From: Shewanella sp. MR-4
GTDB lineage: Bacteria > Pseudomonadota > Gammaproteobacteria > Enterobacterales > Shewanellaceae
Length of the DNA stretch: 64,000 bases
Direction: 5' to 3'
Assembly (NCBI RefSeq): GCF_000014685.1
Contig: NC_008321.1
Location: 4,089,001-4,153,000 of the forward strand
A model generated the notes under the pieces. That model was not told where the DNA came from. It made no database searches and saw only the letters and a program-made list of their open reading frames with translations. Shown piece after piece: positions 53,623 to 63,945 of the stretch (position 1 is its first letter; each line of letters begins with the position of its first letter). A program made the position numbers and the translations under genes.

Positions 53623-55033
53623 TGATAGTCTCCTGCGATTGAGCGCCTGTGGCACTGCGACCGATAAATTCATCTAATTGACCACTGATGGCCATTAATC
53701 TGGCATAGGCTTGCACATAGCGATAACTGGCACCAAGCTGCTGGGTTTTAACGGCACTCAGTTTTAATTCGGCATCGACCCTGTCGATAGAAGTCGAAAG
53801 CCCTTGGTTAAAGGCAATTTCCCTTAAACGCAGGTTTTCACTCGCCAGTTCGAGTGAGGTATTCAGTGCCTTGACCTCTTCCTCAGCCTGCAATAACTGG
53901 CGGTAACTTTGGTCTAGCAGCAAACTTAAGTCTTGGCGGGTCTGCGCCTTAGTGTAACGGGCTTGCAGCAAGGCACTCTTAGCCGCTTCCACTTTACCGC
54001 TGCGGCCATCGCGACTCAGCAAGGGCACTTTTACGCCGACACCCACCATCCAATCCGGCTCCACCTTAGAAAACAAGCTGTCATCTTCATATAAGGTGTA
54101 ATTACCAAAGAGGAACACAGTCGGATGATATTTGCCTTTCTCTAAGGAAACCAAGCCATTCGCCTGCGCCTCTTTAGCCTCGAGCAGTTTAAGTGCAGGA
54201 TGCTGGCTCAGGGTCACTTGGGTCAAATCCCCCAATGAAGGCGCCTGTGGCAACACAAATAAAGGTGAGTTAGTGCTGACATCGCTCTGCTGCAACATGC
54301 GCGATAGGGCGATCACAGCCATTTCATGTTGACGGCGGGCGCTGCCTAAATTGACCTTAGCGTTATCTAAGGCAACTTGAGCATTCAGGCGCTCGACCTT
54401 AGCAATTTGCCCTTCGCGCTCCAGCGCTAGCGCGTGGTCAACATGCTTAGTTAAGGAGGCCACCAGCTCGGTTTGGGTGCTGACGAGGGATTGAGTCACA
54501 TCGACGGCATAATAACGGTCAACCAACTGAGTGAATAAGTCGCGGGTCGCTAACTGTAATTCCTGTTGCTTCTCGGCCACCATGGCGGCATGAATACCTT
54601 GCGCCGCGGTGATCTGCCCGCCAGTATAAATCGGCCACATCGCCTGTAAGCTGGCGCGGAAAATATCTTGCTCGGTAAATGGCGTGACAAATAACGAACC
54701 TGGAATACTCGCCAAGGCGCCGCCGAGTGCGGGTGGTAAGGTCGCAGGGTCAAGCGAGGCTAAGGGATTAAGATCCCTTAAATCTAATTCGATTGGTTTT
54801 TCGAGGTGGGTATAACTGCCATTCAGGCTGAGGGACGGCAGATTTAAACTCTCGCCCGCCTCTTGCTCGCCCTTGGCGCGATTCACCTCTTGGGATTGGG
54901 CCTGGAGTTTATCGCTCACCTTAAGCACTTGCTGCCAAGCCTCAGTAAAGCTACTGGCCTGGGCATTGGCCGCTAACGGCAATAGCGAGGGCAAAGGCAA
55001 TAAACACAGCCATGCCAAACGTGATAGTTTCAT
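53612..55033 (-). CDS. TolC-family outer-membrane efflux protein
   Basis: 473 aa. The ATG at 55033 has AGAGGT before it and starts the signal peptide MKLSRLAWLCLLPLPSLLPL (cleaved near ANAQA). Two OEP repeats follow (FTEAWQQVLKVSDKLQAQSQEVNRA and TLSQHPALKLLEAKEAQANG), plus long helical Ala/Gln regions. Heads an operon with HlyD and two ABC-2 permeases. A perfect palindrome lies just before its SD. Distinct from the cell's main TolC. Confidence 0.9.
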   Translation of the reverse strand: MKLSRLAWLCLLPLPSLLPLAANAQASSFTEAWQQVLKVSDKLQAQSQEVNRAKGEQEAGESLNLPSLSLNGSYTHLEKPIELDLRDLNPLASLDPATLPPALGGALASIPGSLFVTPFTEQDIFRASLQAMWPIYTGGQITAAQGIHAAMVAEKQQELQLATRDLFTQLVDRYYAVDVTQSLVSTQTELVASLTKHVDHALALEREGQIAKVERLNAQVALDNAKVNLGSARRQHEMAVIALSRMLQQSDVSTNSPLFVLPQAPSLGDLTQVTLSQHPALKLLEAKEAQANGLVSLEKGKYHPTVFLFGNYTLYEDDSLFSKVEPDWMVGVGVKVPLLSRDGRSGKVEAAKSALLQARYTKAQTRQDLSLLLDQSYRQLLQAEEEVKALNTSLELASENLRLREIAFNQGLSTSIDRVDAELKLSAVKTQQLGASYRYVQAYARLMAISGQLDEFIGRSATGAQSQETINAR

Positions 55034-55042
55034 TAACACCTC

Positions 55043-55058
55043 TAGAGTAGTTACTCTA
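55043..55058. promoter_or_regulatory. 7-2-7 palindrome at the export operon start
   Basis: TAGAGTA-GT-TACTCTA, overlapping the SD region of the TolC-like gene. Probable binding site for a TetR- or MarR-type repressor encoded elsewhere. Confidence 0.55.
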
Positions 55059-55143
55059 ATTTCCTTTGCAAATGATAACATCCATCATGGAAGGCGGCTA
55101 GAACCCACCGCCTTAAGTGCTGCCTAGACAGTAAACAAGCGGG

Positions 55144-56592
55144 TTATGCCGTACCTCCAACGGTTAAACGGTCAAGTTTGAGGGTCGGTTGACCGACACC
55201 CACAGGCACGCTTTGACCATCCTTACCACACACACCAACGCCCTTATCTAGGGCCATGTCGTTACCCACCATGGAGATCTGGCTCATGGCTTCTGGGCCA
55301 TTACCAATCAGGGTAGCGCCCTTAATCGCTTGAGTCACTTCACCATTTTCAATCAGATAGGCTTCAGAAGCGGAGAACACGAACTTGCCTGAGGTGATAT
55401 CCACCTGACCGCCACCAAAGTTAGGCGCATAAATGCCCTTCTTCACCGACTTGATGATCTCGCTCGGATCAGACTCGCCCGCCGTCATATAAGTGTTGGT
55501 CATGCGAGGCATAGGCAGATGCGCATAGGATTCACGGCGGCCATTCCCCGTCGGTGCCACGCCCATCAGGCGAGCATTTAATTTATCCTGCATATAGCCT
55601 TTGAGAATACCGTCTTCGATTAACACGGTTCTCTGGGTTTGTACGCCTTCATCGTCGATGCTCAGTGAGCCACGGCGATTCGCAAGCGTGCCATCGTCCA
55701 CTACAGTCACCAGTTTCGAAGCGACTTGCTCGCCGACCATGCCACTGAAGGCGCTGCTGCCCTTGCGATTAAAGTCACCTTCTAGGCCATGACCCACGGC
55801 CTCGTGCAGTAACACGCCCGGCCAACCATTACCGAGTACCACAGGCATCTCTCCGGCTGGCGCATCGATGGCGTTGAGGTTGACTTGCGCCTGACGCACC
55901 GCTTCGCGGGCGAAGGCAAAGCACATAGGTAAACCGGTTTCATCCGTCACCATAAACACGCTGTAATCGTGACGACCACCGCCACCGGCGCTGCCACGTT
56001 CACGCTTGCCATTTTCTTCTAAAATGACGCTGCAATTAAAGCGCACTAACGGGCGAATATCGGCGGCCAAGGTACCGTCACTGGCGGCAACCAGAATTTC
56101 TTCGTGCACACCCGCTAGGCTAATGACCACTTGGATAATGCGGCTGTCGAGGCTACGGATATAGGCATCGGCCTCTTTCAGCAGATTGATTTTTTTCACT
56201 TCTTCCATGGCAGCGATAGGGTCGAGACTATCGTACAGCGCCAAGGCTTGTTGACGTTTGAAAGCCTGCACCTTGGCCTGCTCACCCGCCCCAGCAATAC
56301 CACGCGCCGCCTCGGCCGCAGCGCTTAATGCCGCTGGTGTAATATCATCGGCATAGGCAAAACCGGTTTTCTCGCCGCTGATGGCACGCACACCGACGCC
56401 ACGCTCGATATGGAAGCTACCATCTTTAATAATGCCATCTTCGAGCACCCAAGATTCATGGCGACTACCTTGGAAATAGAGATCGGAAAAATCGACTTTA
56501 TGTTGATGTATGGTGTTTAAATAACTCTGTAACCCATCTAGGGCTAAGCCACCCTTTAATAAACTTTGCTCTACTTGTGCTAAAAAAGGCAT
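55144..56592 (-). CDS. tldD: metalloprotease TldD
   Basis: Catalytic zinc subunit of the TldD/TldE protease. HEAVGHGLEGD carries the HExxxH zinc motif. The C-terminal part (GIYAPNFGGGQVDITSGKFV, VGVCGKDGQSVPVGVGQPTL) is near-identical to E. coli. The frame runs to 56637, but AGAGAG precedes the ATG at 56592 (MPFLAQVEQSLL), giving 482 aa as in E. coli (481). Last of the mreD-maf-rng-yhdP-nit-tldD series. Confidence 0.97.
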   Translation of the reverse strand: MPFLAQVEQSLLKGGLALDGLQSYLNTIHQHKVDFSDLYFQGSRHESWVLEDGIIKDGSFHIERGVGVRAISGEKTGFAYADDITPAALSAAAEAARGIAGAGEQAKVQAFKRQQALALYDSLDPIAAMEEVKKINLLKEADAYIRSLDSRIIQVVISLAGVHEEILVAASDGTLAADIRPLVRFNCSVILEENGKRERGSAGGGGRHDYSVFMVTDETGLPMCFAFAREAVRQAQVNLNAIDAPAGEMPVVLGNGWPGVLLHEAVGHGLEGDFNRKGSSAFSGMVGEQVASKLVTVVDDGTLANRRGSLSIDDEGVQTQRTVLIEDGILKGYMQDKLNARLMGVAPTGNGRRESYAHLPMPRMTNTYMTAGESDPSEIIKSVKKGIYAPNFGGGQVDITSGKFVFSASEAYLIENGEVTQAIKGATLIGNGPEAMSQISMVGNDMALDKGVGVCGKDGQSVPVGVGQPTLKLDRLTVGGTA

Positions 56593-56716
56593 CGCGGTTC
56601 TCTCTGAAAGCTTGGCTAAAATTGGCAACTCACTCATTTTTAAAATAACTTAAATTCGCTGTGAGTCTATTTCATCTAAATCTGTTGAAGGCTTAATCGT
56701 TCAAGGCTTAATCTGT

Positions 56717-57565
56717 TCAAGGCTTAAGGTTCGGTGCAGTAAAGCGATTATGTTGCGCCACGGGCATTTTACTGCGGATGCTGTGCACCTCGGCCACATC
56801 GATATCGGCATGCACCCAACCTGTACCGGTTTTCTGCTCGGCAATCACCTCGCCCCAAGGACCTATTACCATGCTCTGCCCCCAGGTCTCGCGACTGCCT
56901 TCGTTGTGTGCGCCCCATTGGGCAGCGGCCAAAATAAAGCATTGGGTTTCAATGGCTCTGGCCTGTAATAATACCTGCCAATGGGCTTCTCCCGTGACCT
57001 TAGTAAAGGCCGAAGGCACGGTAATAATCTCGGCTCCCGCGAGGCGCAGCGCCCTGAATAAATCCGGAAAGCGTAAATCATAACAGATGGTCAAGCCAAT
57101 TTTGCCAAACGGGGTGTCGATGACGCTGATATGATTGCCGGGGCAGAAGGTTTCACTCTCGCGGTATTGCTTAGTGCCGTCGGCAACATCCACATCAAAC
57201 AGATGCAGTTTATCGTATTGCCCTAAGGTATCACCTTTATCATCAAACAGATAACAACGGCTGTAGACTCGCCCATCCTCCGCCAGCGCGGGGATGGTTC
57301 CCGCCACCATATACACGCAGTAACGGGCGGCTAAGGCACTTAAGGCAGATTTTAACGGGCTAAGATGACTGTCGCCGGCATAGGCGAGTTGCTGACTCTC
57401 ATGGCCACCAAACAGCAGGCTGCATTCTGGCAGCACCACTAAATGAGGAGCATCTTTATCCCATTGCAGACGCTGACGGGTTAATTCCTCAAGCTGCGAT
57501 TCGATAAACAACAGATTCGCGCTGACGTCGCGACTGCTCTGACATTGCAACAGGCTGATGCGCAT
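56717..57565 (-). CDS. nitrilase-family amidohydrolase (deaminated glutathione amidase/Nit-like)
   Basis: 282-aa C-N hydrolase. Catalytic triad Glu47 (VVLPECSLL), Lys119 (QYDKLHLFDVDV) and Cys161 (GLTICYDLRFPDL). The DLRFPDLFRAL context is typical of Nit1/YbeM, which repairs deaminated glutathione. AAGGAG lies directly before the ATG at 57565, inside the end of yhdP: the two genes overlap by 77 bases. Confidence 0.9.
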   Translation of the reverse strand: MRISLLQCQSSRDVSANLLFIESQLEELTRQRLQWDKDAPHLVVLPECSLLFGGHESQQLAYAGDSHLSPLKSALSALAARYCVYMVAGTIPALAEDGRVYSRCYLFDDKGDTLGQYDKLHLFDVDVADGTKQYRESETFCPGNHISVIDTPFGKIGLTICYDLRFPDLFRALRLAGAEIITVPSAFTKVTGEAHWQVLLQARAIETQCFILAAAQWGAHNEGSRETWGQSMVIGPWGEVIAEQKTGTGWVHADIDVAEVHSIRSKMPVAQHNRFTAPNLKP

Positions 57566-60500
57566 GGCTATCTCCTTGAATTGTGTTTATCGACAATGCC
57601 ACCTTAGGGCTCACAGGCTTAGGCTGATCTGGTTCGACTTGGGGCGGCTCAGATGGCTGAGCATCGAGAGGAGTCTGCGTTTGCGGCGACATCTCTTCGA
57701 CTGCTTTTGCAGGTTCCTCTTTAGGTTTATCAGCATCTGGCGCAGGCTGCTCATTGTTTTTTTCGGGCTCAGCCTGTTGTTTACCTTCGGCCTTTACTGG
57801 GGCGCTGTTGTTGACAGGTTCGGCATCGGTTTTAGGCTCAGCGCCCTCGGTTGGTGCAGGCAATTCGCCCCCCACCATCGGCAGAATCGACTCGGGGATC
57901 TCGATCTCTTTACTCTTACGTTCGAGCTCTTCCACCACTGGCTCAGACATAGTGCCGGTCACACGGAAACGGATTTCAGAAATCACCTCAATCACAGGTT
58001 CGAGCACTTTGGTAAGCGCAAAAGCGCCAAGGCCTAGTGTCCAAGCGCTGGTGCTGATCAGCACTACAGTCGGCACACTCGACGCCAACTGCGGCACAAA
58101 GCGGATATCGTAATTTAAGCTTTCGCTGGTGAGATCCGTATAGCCACGCACCTTCATATTGCCCGCAATCGCATCCATTTCGGTATCCGTGGTTTTAACC
58201 ACACCATTATCGATTTGTAGATTGCCACTAAAAGAGTTGAAGTACATGCCCTGGCCGAACACATCACTGAAATCTAAGGATAACTTACGCACTAATGAGT
58301 CGAGGCTGAACAGAGAAAAAATCCGCGCGCCCTTATCGCTCACTTGGGATAAATGCCCCTTACCCAGCTCAAACTTCATTTTTCCGTTTAAGGTTTCGAG
58401 GGAAAACGCATAGGGCGCCCCCTGCCAAGCTAGCTCGGCATTCACCTTAAGTGGCGCCTCATTCACTCCAGGGTCGATGCCTAATTGCTGACTCAAATAA
58501 TTAAACTGGCTGGCGTTCAAACTCACCGTTAATTCAGTTTGGTTCTGACCATTCTGTTGCTGCCAAATACCATTCCCCTGTAATGACACCTCTGGCGTCG
58601 TCAAAGACAGTGTTTGAATTCGATAGCCCGAAGCTTGTGGGCTCGCCTGCAGTACCAGCTTGCCAAAGGGTTTATCGAAGAAACGAAAATCTTCCACATT
58701 CACCGCGACGGGCGGTAAATTGGTGAGCACCTGGTCCGCAGCGAAATCGCCTTCCCCTTCGGGTTTAACTTCGGGGGAGAAATAAAACTTATTGGCGGTA
58801 ACTTTTAAGCCCTGGGTCATCCAATTCGGATAAAAATCGACCGTGCCCTCAAACTCGCTGGCCACGGCATCGAAACGCCAGCCATTTTCGTTTGGCTTGG
58901 CACTCAATCTGAGTTCGGTCAGCCCTTGCCCCAATAAATCAAACTTGCCGATATTAGCATCAATCCCAGCAACCGAGGGGAACAAAGCTGAATGGCTCGC
59001 CTCCTCGACCAAAATACCAGTACGGACAGGCTGATGATCAGTGCCGACAAAGGCATTGATCACTGGCAACCAATTGATGAGTTTGCCGCTGGTCACATCG
59101 ATCTGGATATGTCCCTGCTCGGTATTGGGCACCTCGCCTGCATCGAAGAGTCGACCCAATAACAAATCAAAATAGCTAAATTGGGTGCCCTTTTCGGCCT
59201 CGAAGCCACCGACAAACTCGGCCTGCTTATCCAGTTTAACCCTGAGCGTCGCCGTTTGTTGATCGCCAGAAAATTCCGCCATTAGGGGTCTAGGTTCATC
59301 TTCGGGTTTTGCAAAGGCACCCGGTAATTTCAAGCTTGCGCCAACCAGATCCGAACCCACATTGGCTTGAATTTGATAGCCTTGATCGTCGAACACCATA
59401 TTCAAGTTGCCACCCCAAGCAACTTTACCTTGGTAAAACTCACTCAAGGGATTTTGCAGCTCTTGTGGTAATCGGCTGAGATCCCAACGGCTCTTCATAT
59501 CCACATTAAGCGCAAAATCTTTGCCTTCGGGTTTAGTGGCAAAACTAAATTCGAAGGGCTGCTCAAATAGGCGCGATTGAATGCCTTTGCCTTCTACAAT
59601 CTCATTCGCAAACTGCACTGTGCCCGTCACCGCCTTAAGCTGCAAACCAGGCTGGGCAATAAAGACTGGCGTATTATCAAAGGCAATTTGACCACGGATA
59701 TCCTCGGCCTCACCCTCGTATAAGGGAATGCTGATGTCTAAACTACCTGTGACCGCGCCCTGCACTTGTACGACGCTTAAGGTCTTGCCCACAGTATCGG
59801 CAAGGGGTGATGCCTGCAACACTTGGGTGGCGGCGCTACCATTGGTGGCGAGATCGGCCTGAATTTTTAACAGCGAATGCTCGCCTAATTCGGGGATAAA
59901 CACATGGGCACCATCGGCCACCACATTCATCAATTTGCCTTGGTTGACCCAGATATCCATGCGGGCATTTTCAAATAAGGCATCGAGAGAAAGCTCAGTC
60001 ACCGCTGGCCAATCGGGTTGGAATTGGTACACGGCGTTCTCTAAGGTAAAGGCCGCTTGGAAGACTCCACTATTATCCTCGAAGGGAAAATGAGCTAAGG
60101 CGCCCTGCCATAACACTTGTGCGTTTTGGCTCTGACCCGCCTTGATAGCACCATCCAAATATTCCACCAGCGCCTCGCCCATGGCTTTGACGGGGAAGTA
60201 TCTATCCGCATTGGCGGCATTTTTGACGGCCACATTGGCGGCGAGTGACATACTGGTTTCAGCGCTAAAATCCAGTTTTAAGGCGGCGGAAACGCCAATA
60301 TCGTCGTTTTCAAGCTGCACCTGAGGCACGGATAAGGTCGCCTTTTGGGTGTCGAAAGCGCCGGTTAACGCAGCGCCATGCAGCACTAAAGGCGCTGAAA
60401 ACTGTTCGCCATAATTGAGGGTATAGGTTTGCTCGGGCAGTGAAAACACTAAACTGTCATGCTGCCACTGCAATGCTAACTCTAAAGGGTTGGTGTTAGG

Positions 60501-61739
60501 TATGCCTCCGACTTTCTGCCAATGCAATTGCTTGATATGAGTACTGGCCAGCAAGGGCTGCTTGGCGCTTTGATAGAGGCGAATCGGCCCGACACTCCCC
60601 TCCGGAGCGAGGTGAAACCACTGCTGCAGTACGGCTAAATCGACGCCCGGAAATAATGGCAAGAGTGGGAATAGGGTCGGTAAATCCAAGCGACTCACAT
60701 AGGCATAAAAAGCATCGTCTTGCTGCTTGGCCGCAAGCTTAAGGTCAGGCCAATGCTCGCCGTTGGTCACAAAATCCAAATCCGCACTGCGGATCTCCCA
60801 GCCTGTTTCCTTAGGTAGCCAACTAATGCTGCCGGACTGGATTTCAAACTTTTGCGGCTCACCTTCCATCGACCATTGCAGCCAACTGGGTTCAAACTGC
60901 ACTAAGCCCGCGCTGATGCTACGATGGGCAAAATCAAACCACGCCTTAAGATTGACCACCCCTTCTAAGGGTAACTTCTTGCTCGGATCATAGGGATTCG
61001 GTTGGCGTGATGCCCATTCGCCCAAATCTAAGGACTGGGCCGCAAGATAGATTTGCCCCTTCAACGTATCAGGCGCAGTTGCGTCACCCTGAAGATCGAG
61101 TTGCAAACCCAGCGACTCATTTACCATGGCATTATTATCGAGGTAAATTTCCCCTGCGCCGCGGTGGCGCTCACCACTATTACGCCAGTTAAGGTGGCGA
61201 ATGTGGATGGGTCGATATTCATGCTGCAAACTAAGCAGTTGCACCGAGGCATCCGTCAGCGAAAAACGCTCGAGCTGCTTTAGGAGTAATTTATATAACC
61301 AATCGGTTTGCGAAGTTTGATTGGCCGCGCCCTGCGCTTTATTGCCCGATAATTTGTCGATATCGAGGGCAATATGAACGCCATCGAAATTCACATCTTC
61401 GATGCGTGGGCTGGTCGTCAGTAGCGATTGCCAAAAATCCAATTTAATTTGGACATTCTTGACCAGCACTGTGACGGGGAGTTTTTCCTGCGGTGGGATA
61501 ACCAGATTATCGACAGTCACGGCCGGGCCAAAGGCCTGCCACTGGGCGGATAACTCGCCGACCTGCACATCAATTTGATATTCGCTTTTTACATACTCAA
61601 CTAACTGCTGACGCACACCGTCGACTTGGGGCAATAATCCGCGGATCAAGCTTACCGTCAGGGCAAACAAGACTAAGATCAGCGCCAGTAATTGCCAACA
61701 AAAACGGCTTAGTTTTTTCGCAGTAAAAAGCGTTGCCAC
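57489..61739 (-). CDS. yhdP: YhdP family AsmA-like lipid-transport protein
   Basis: 1416-aa inner-membrane-anchored protein spanning the periplasm, of the group (YhdP, TamB, YdbH) moving phospholipid to the outer membrane. N-terminal helix (FCWQLLALILVLFALTVSLI), then a long beta-groove. The AsmA-like C-terminal part includes GYTDLTSESLNYDIRFVPQLASSVP. It ends in an unusual Pro/Glu/Lys tail of about 120 residues (from about 1295), not typical of E. coli YhdP. GTG start overlaps the rng stop by one base. Confidence 0.93.
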   Translation of the reverse strand: MATLFTAKKLSRFCWQLLALILVLFALTVSLIRGLLPQVDGVRQQLVEYVKSEYQIDVQVGELSAQWQAFGPAVTVDNLVIPPQEKLPVTVLVKNVQIKLDFWQSLLTTSPRIEDVNFDGVHIALDIDKLSGNKAQGAANQTSQTDWLYKLLLKQLERFSLTDASVQLLSLQHEYRPIHIRHLNWRNSGERHRGAGEIYLDNNAMVNESLGLQLDLQGDATAPDTLKGQIYLAAQSLDLGEWASRQPNPYDPSKKLPLEGVVNLKAWFDFAHRSISAGLVQFEPSWLQWSMEGEPQKFEIQSGSISWLPKETGWEIRSADLDFVTNGEHWPDLKLAAKQQDDAFYAYVSRLDLPTLFPLLPLFPGVDLAVLQQWFHLAPEGSVGPIRLYQSAKQPLLASTHIKQLHWQKVGGIPNTNPLELALQWQHDSLVFSLPEQTYTLNYGEQFSAPLVLHGAALTGAFDTQKATLSVPQVQLENDDIGVSAALKLDFSAETSMSLAANVAVKNAANADRYFPVKAMGEALVEYLDGAIKAGQSQNAQVLWQGALAHFPFEDNSGVFQAAFTLENAVYQFQPDWPAVTELSLDALFENARMDIWVNQGKLMNVVADGAHVFIPELGEHSLLKIQADLATNGSAATQVLQASPLADTVGKTLSVVQVQGAVTGSLDISIPLYEGEAEDIRGQIAFDNTPVFIAQPGLQLKAVTGTVQFANEIVEGKGIQSRLFEQPFEFSFATKPEGKDFALNVDMKSRWDLSRLPQELQNPLSEFYQGKVAWGGNLNMVFDDQGYQIQANVGSDLVGASLKLPGAFAKPEDEPRPLMAEFSGDQQTATLRVKLDKQAEFVGGFEAEKGTQFSYFDLLLGRLFDAGEVPNTEQGHIQIDVTSGKLINWLPVINAFVGTDHQPVRTGILVEEASHSALFPSVAGIDANIGKFDLLGQGLTELRLSAKPNENGWRFDAVASEFEGTVDFYPNWMTQGLKVTANKFYFSPEVKPEGEGDFAADQVLTNLPPVAVNVEDFRFFDKPFGKLVLQASPQASGYRIQTLSLTTPEVSLQGNGIWQQQNGQNQTELTVSLNASQFNYLSQQLGIDPGVNEAPLKVNAELAWQGAPYAFSLETLNGKMKFELGKGHLSQVSDKGARIFSLFSLDSLVRKLSLDFSDVFGQGMYFNSFSGNLQIDNGVVKTTDTEMDAIAGNMKVRGYTDLTSESLNYDIRFVPQLASSVPTVVLISTSAWTLGLGAFALTKVLEPVIEVISEIRFRVTGTMSEPVVEELERKSKEIEIPESILPMVGGELPAPTEGAEPKTDAEPVNNSAPVKAEGKQQAEPEKNNEQPAPDADKPKEEPAKAVEEMSPQTQTPLDAQPSEPPQVEPDQPKPVSPKVALSINTIQGDSHAHQPVAMSEQSRRQRESVVYRIAA

Positions 61740-63205
61740 TACATCATCACCACGTCGTATTTATGCTGGGAATACATGGGCTCATTTTGCAGGCGAATGC
61801 GTTTACCTATGTAGACCTCAAGCTCGGCGACCAGATGACTTTCATCGCCACTTAAGCTGTTATACACAGCGGGCGAGCAGTAAAGCAAAAACTCATCGGC
61901 GTCATAGGCTCGATTCAAGCGGATGATTTCGCGGAAGATTTCGTAGGAAACCGTTTCAACCGTCTTCATGCTACCCGTGCTCTGACAGGCAGGGCATTCA
62001 CCGCACAGCACATGCTCCAAGCTTTCTCGGGTGCGCTTACGGGTCATTTCGACTAATCCCAGACCCGAGAAGCCACTGACATTCGTCTTGACTCTGTCTT
62101 TAGCGAGCGCGCTATTTAAGCTATTGAGTACCCGCGTTTTATGCTCGTCACTCAGCATATCGATAAAGTCGATAATGATGATGCCGCCGAGATTACGTAG
62201 CCGCAGTTGCCGCGCGATGGCTTGGGTCGCTTCGAGGTTAGTGTTGAAGATGGTTTCTTCAAGATTACGGTGGCCGACAAAGGCACCAGTGTTAATATCG
62301 ACCGTGGTCATGGCCTCGGTCTGATCGATAATCAGATAGCCGCCCGATTTGAGCTCGACCTTGCGACCTAGGGCGCGCTGGATTTCATTCTCCACATCGT
62401 AGAGATCGAAAATTGGAGCTGGTCCTGAATAGTGCTCAATCTTGTCGGCGATTTCCGGCATAAACTCTTGAGCGAAGGCTTGCAGCTCGGCAAAGGTGCG
62501 GCGCGAATCGACTTGAATTCTATCGAGCTCGGTTCCGACAAAGTCGCGCACAATCCGCACTGGCAGGGCGAGGTCTTGATACAAGAGTGCCACACCACGG
62601 CGCTGACGACGTTCGGAGACCTTAGACCATACTCGGCGCAAAAAAGCCGCATCCTGAGCAAGTTCGTCCTCACCTACGCCTTCGGCGGCGGTGCGGATAA
62701 TAAAGCCTCCGTCTTCATCGACGAAAGGCAGAGTGATTTTCTTAAGACGACTGCGCTCTTCTTCCTGCTCAATCCGCTGGGAGACCCCTACATGGCTTGA
62801 GCCGGGCATAAATACCAGATAACGGGAAGGCAGGGTGATATCTGTGGTCAGGCGCGCACCTTTAGTGCCGAGCGGATCTTTTACCACCTGCACCATAATA
62901 TCTTGCCCTTGGCGAACCAACTCGGCGATATCACGGACCACAAAATGGCCTTTTTCCACATCGGCCACGCATTCGGTGTGCGGCACAATATCGGAGGCAT
63001 GTAAAAACGCGGCTTTATCTAAGCCAATATCCACAAAGGCGGCTTGCATGCCGGGCAACACACGGCTGATTTTGCCCTTGTAAATATTGCCCACTAGACC
63101 GCGCTTCATGCGCCTCTCGATATGGACTTCTTGCAGCACGCCATGCTCAACCAGAGCTACACGTGCCTCAGATGGGGTTACGTTAATCAGTAATTCTGAA
63201 CCCAT
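61739..63205 (-). CDS. rng: ribonuclease G
   Basis: RNase E/G-family endoribonuclease maturing 16S rRNA 5' ends. I start at the ATG at 63205 (MGSELLINVTPSEARVALVE), which matches E. coli Rng and gives 488 aa. A GTG at 63247 would add 14 residues. The S1 domain region is VGNIYKGKISRVLPGMQAAF. Catalytic acids lie in TTVDINTGAFVG and IIIIDFIDML. The zinc-link CGECPACQSTG is present. Part of the mreD-maf-rng-yhdP transcript. Confidence 0.95.
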   Translation of the reverse strand: MGSELLINVTPSEARVALVEHGVLQEVHIERRMKRGLVGNIYKGKISRVLPGMQAAFVDIGLDKAAFLHASDIVPHTECVADVEKGHFVVRDIAELVRQGQDIMVQVVKDPLGTKGARLTTDITLPSRYLVFMPGSSHVGVSQRIEQEEERSRLKKITLPFVDEDGGFIIRTAAEGVGEDELAQDAAFLRRVWSKVSERRQRRGVALLYQDLALPVRIVRDFVGTELDRIQVDSRRTFAELQAFAQEFMPEIADKIEHYSGPAPIFDLYDVENEIQRALGRKVELKSGGYLIIDQTEAMTTVDINTGAFVGHRNLEETIFNTNLEATQAIARQLRLRNLGGIIIIDFIDMLSDEHKTRVLNSLNSALAKDRVKTNVSGFSGLGLVEMTRKRTRESLEHVLCGECPACQSTGSMKTVETVSYEIFREIIRLNRAYDADEFLLYCSPAVYNSLSGDESHLVAELEVYIGKRIRLQNEPMYSQHKYDVVMM

Positions 63206-63358
63206 CTTGCGCTGAACTTTATTCGGATTTAAGCGACCGGTATTCACGACTCACCCCATTAGGGAAATTAAATTAATCTCAGTATGTGTTAAGCCTGAAA
63301 ACCTATATCACAGAAGTTTGTCTAGCGGATACTCAACTAACGCCTTGTATTGTATCCA

Positions 63359-63943
63359 TTAGCGTATGCCCGCCTCGGATAACAGTTCGCGAGTCTCCAC
63401 TAATGGCAAGCCCACCACGCAGGAGTAACTGCCCTCAATAGATTCGACAAAACAACCGCCCAAACCTTGGATCCCATAGCTGCCCGCCTTATCCATTGGC
63501 TCCTGTGAGGCAACGTAGGCATCGATGTCGGCGTCCGACAGCACGCAAAAACGCACTAAGGTTTCGACTAAACGCACAGAGGTTTGGTCAGCCTTAGCTA
63601 AGGCGACAGCTGTCATCACAGTGTGCGCCTTACCCGAAAGTGCGCGCAGTACCCGCTTGGCATCGGCCTCATCGACAGGCTTACCTAATATTTCATTTTC
63701 AAGCACGACGATAGTATCAGAACCTAATACAGCAGGCTGTGACATGCCTGAGCATAATGCAAGCCCTGCCAGTGCCTTTTCGGCCGCGAGCCGCTGAACA
63801 TAGTCCCGAGGCAACTCGCCAGCTTTAGGCGTTTCGTCAATATCCGGTGCCACTTGGGTAAAGCGAAACTCGGCGCGGCCTAAACCAATATGAGTCAATA
63901 ACTCTTTACGGCGCGGCGAGGTTGAGGCTAAGACTAAATTCAC
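63359..63943 (-). CDS. Maf-family nucleotide pyrophosphatase (YhdE type)
   Basis: 194-aa dTTP/UTP pyrophosphatase-type Maf protein. It has [12 protein letters not shown] (phosphate loop), the APDIDET motif typical of Yhd[17 protein letters not shown] and [16 protein letters not shown] start at 63943, two bases after the mreD stop. Removes non-canonical nucleotides; historically called a septum-formation inhibitor. Confidence 0.92.
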
Positions 63944-63945
63944 GA

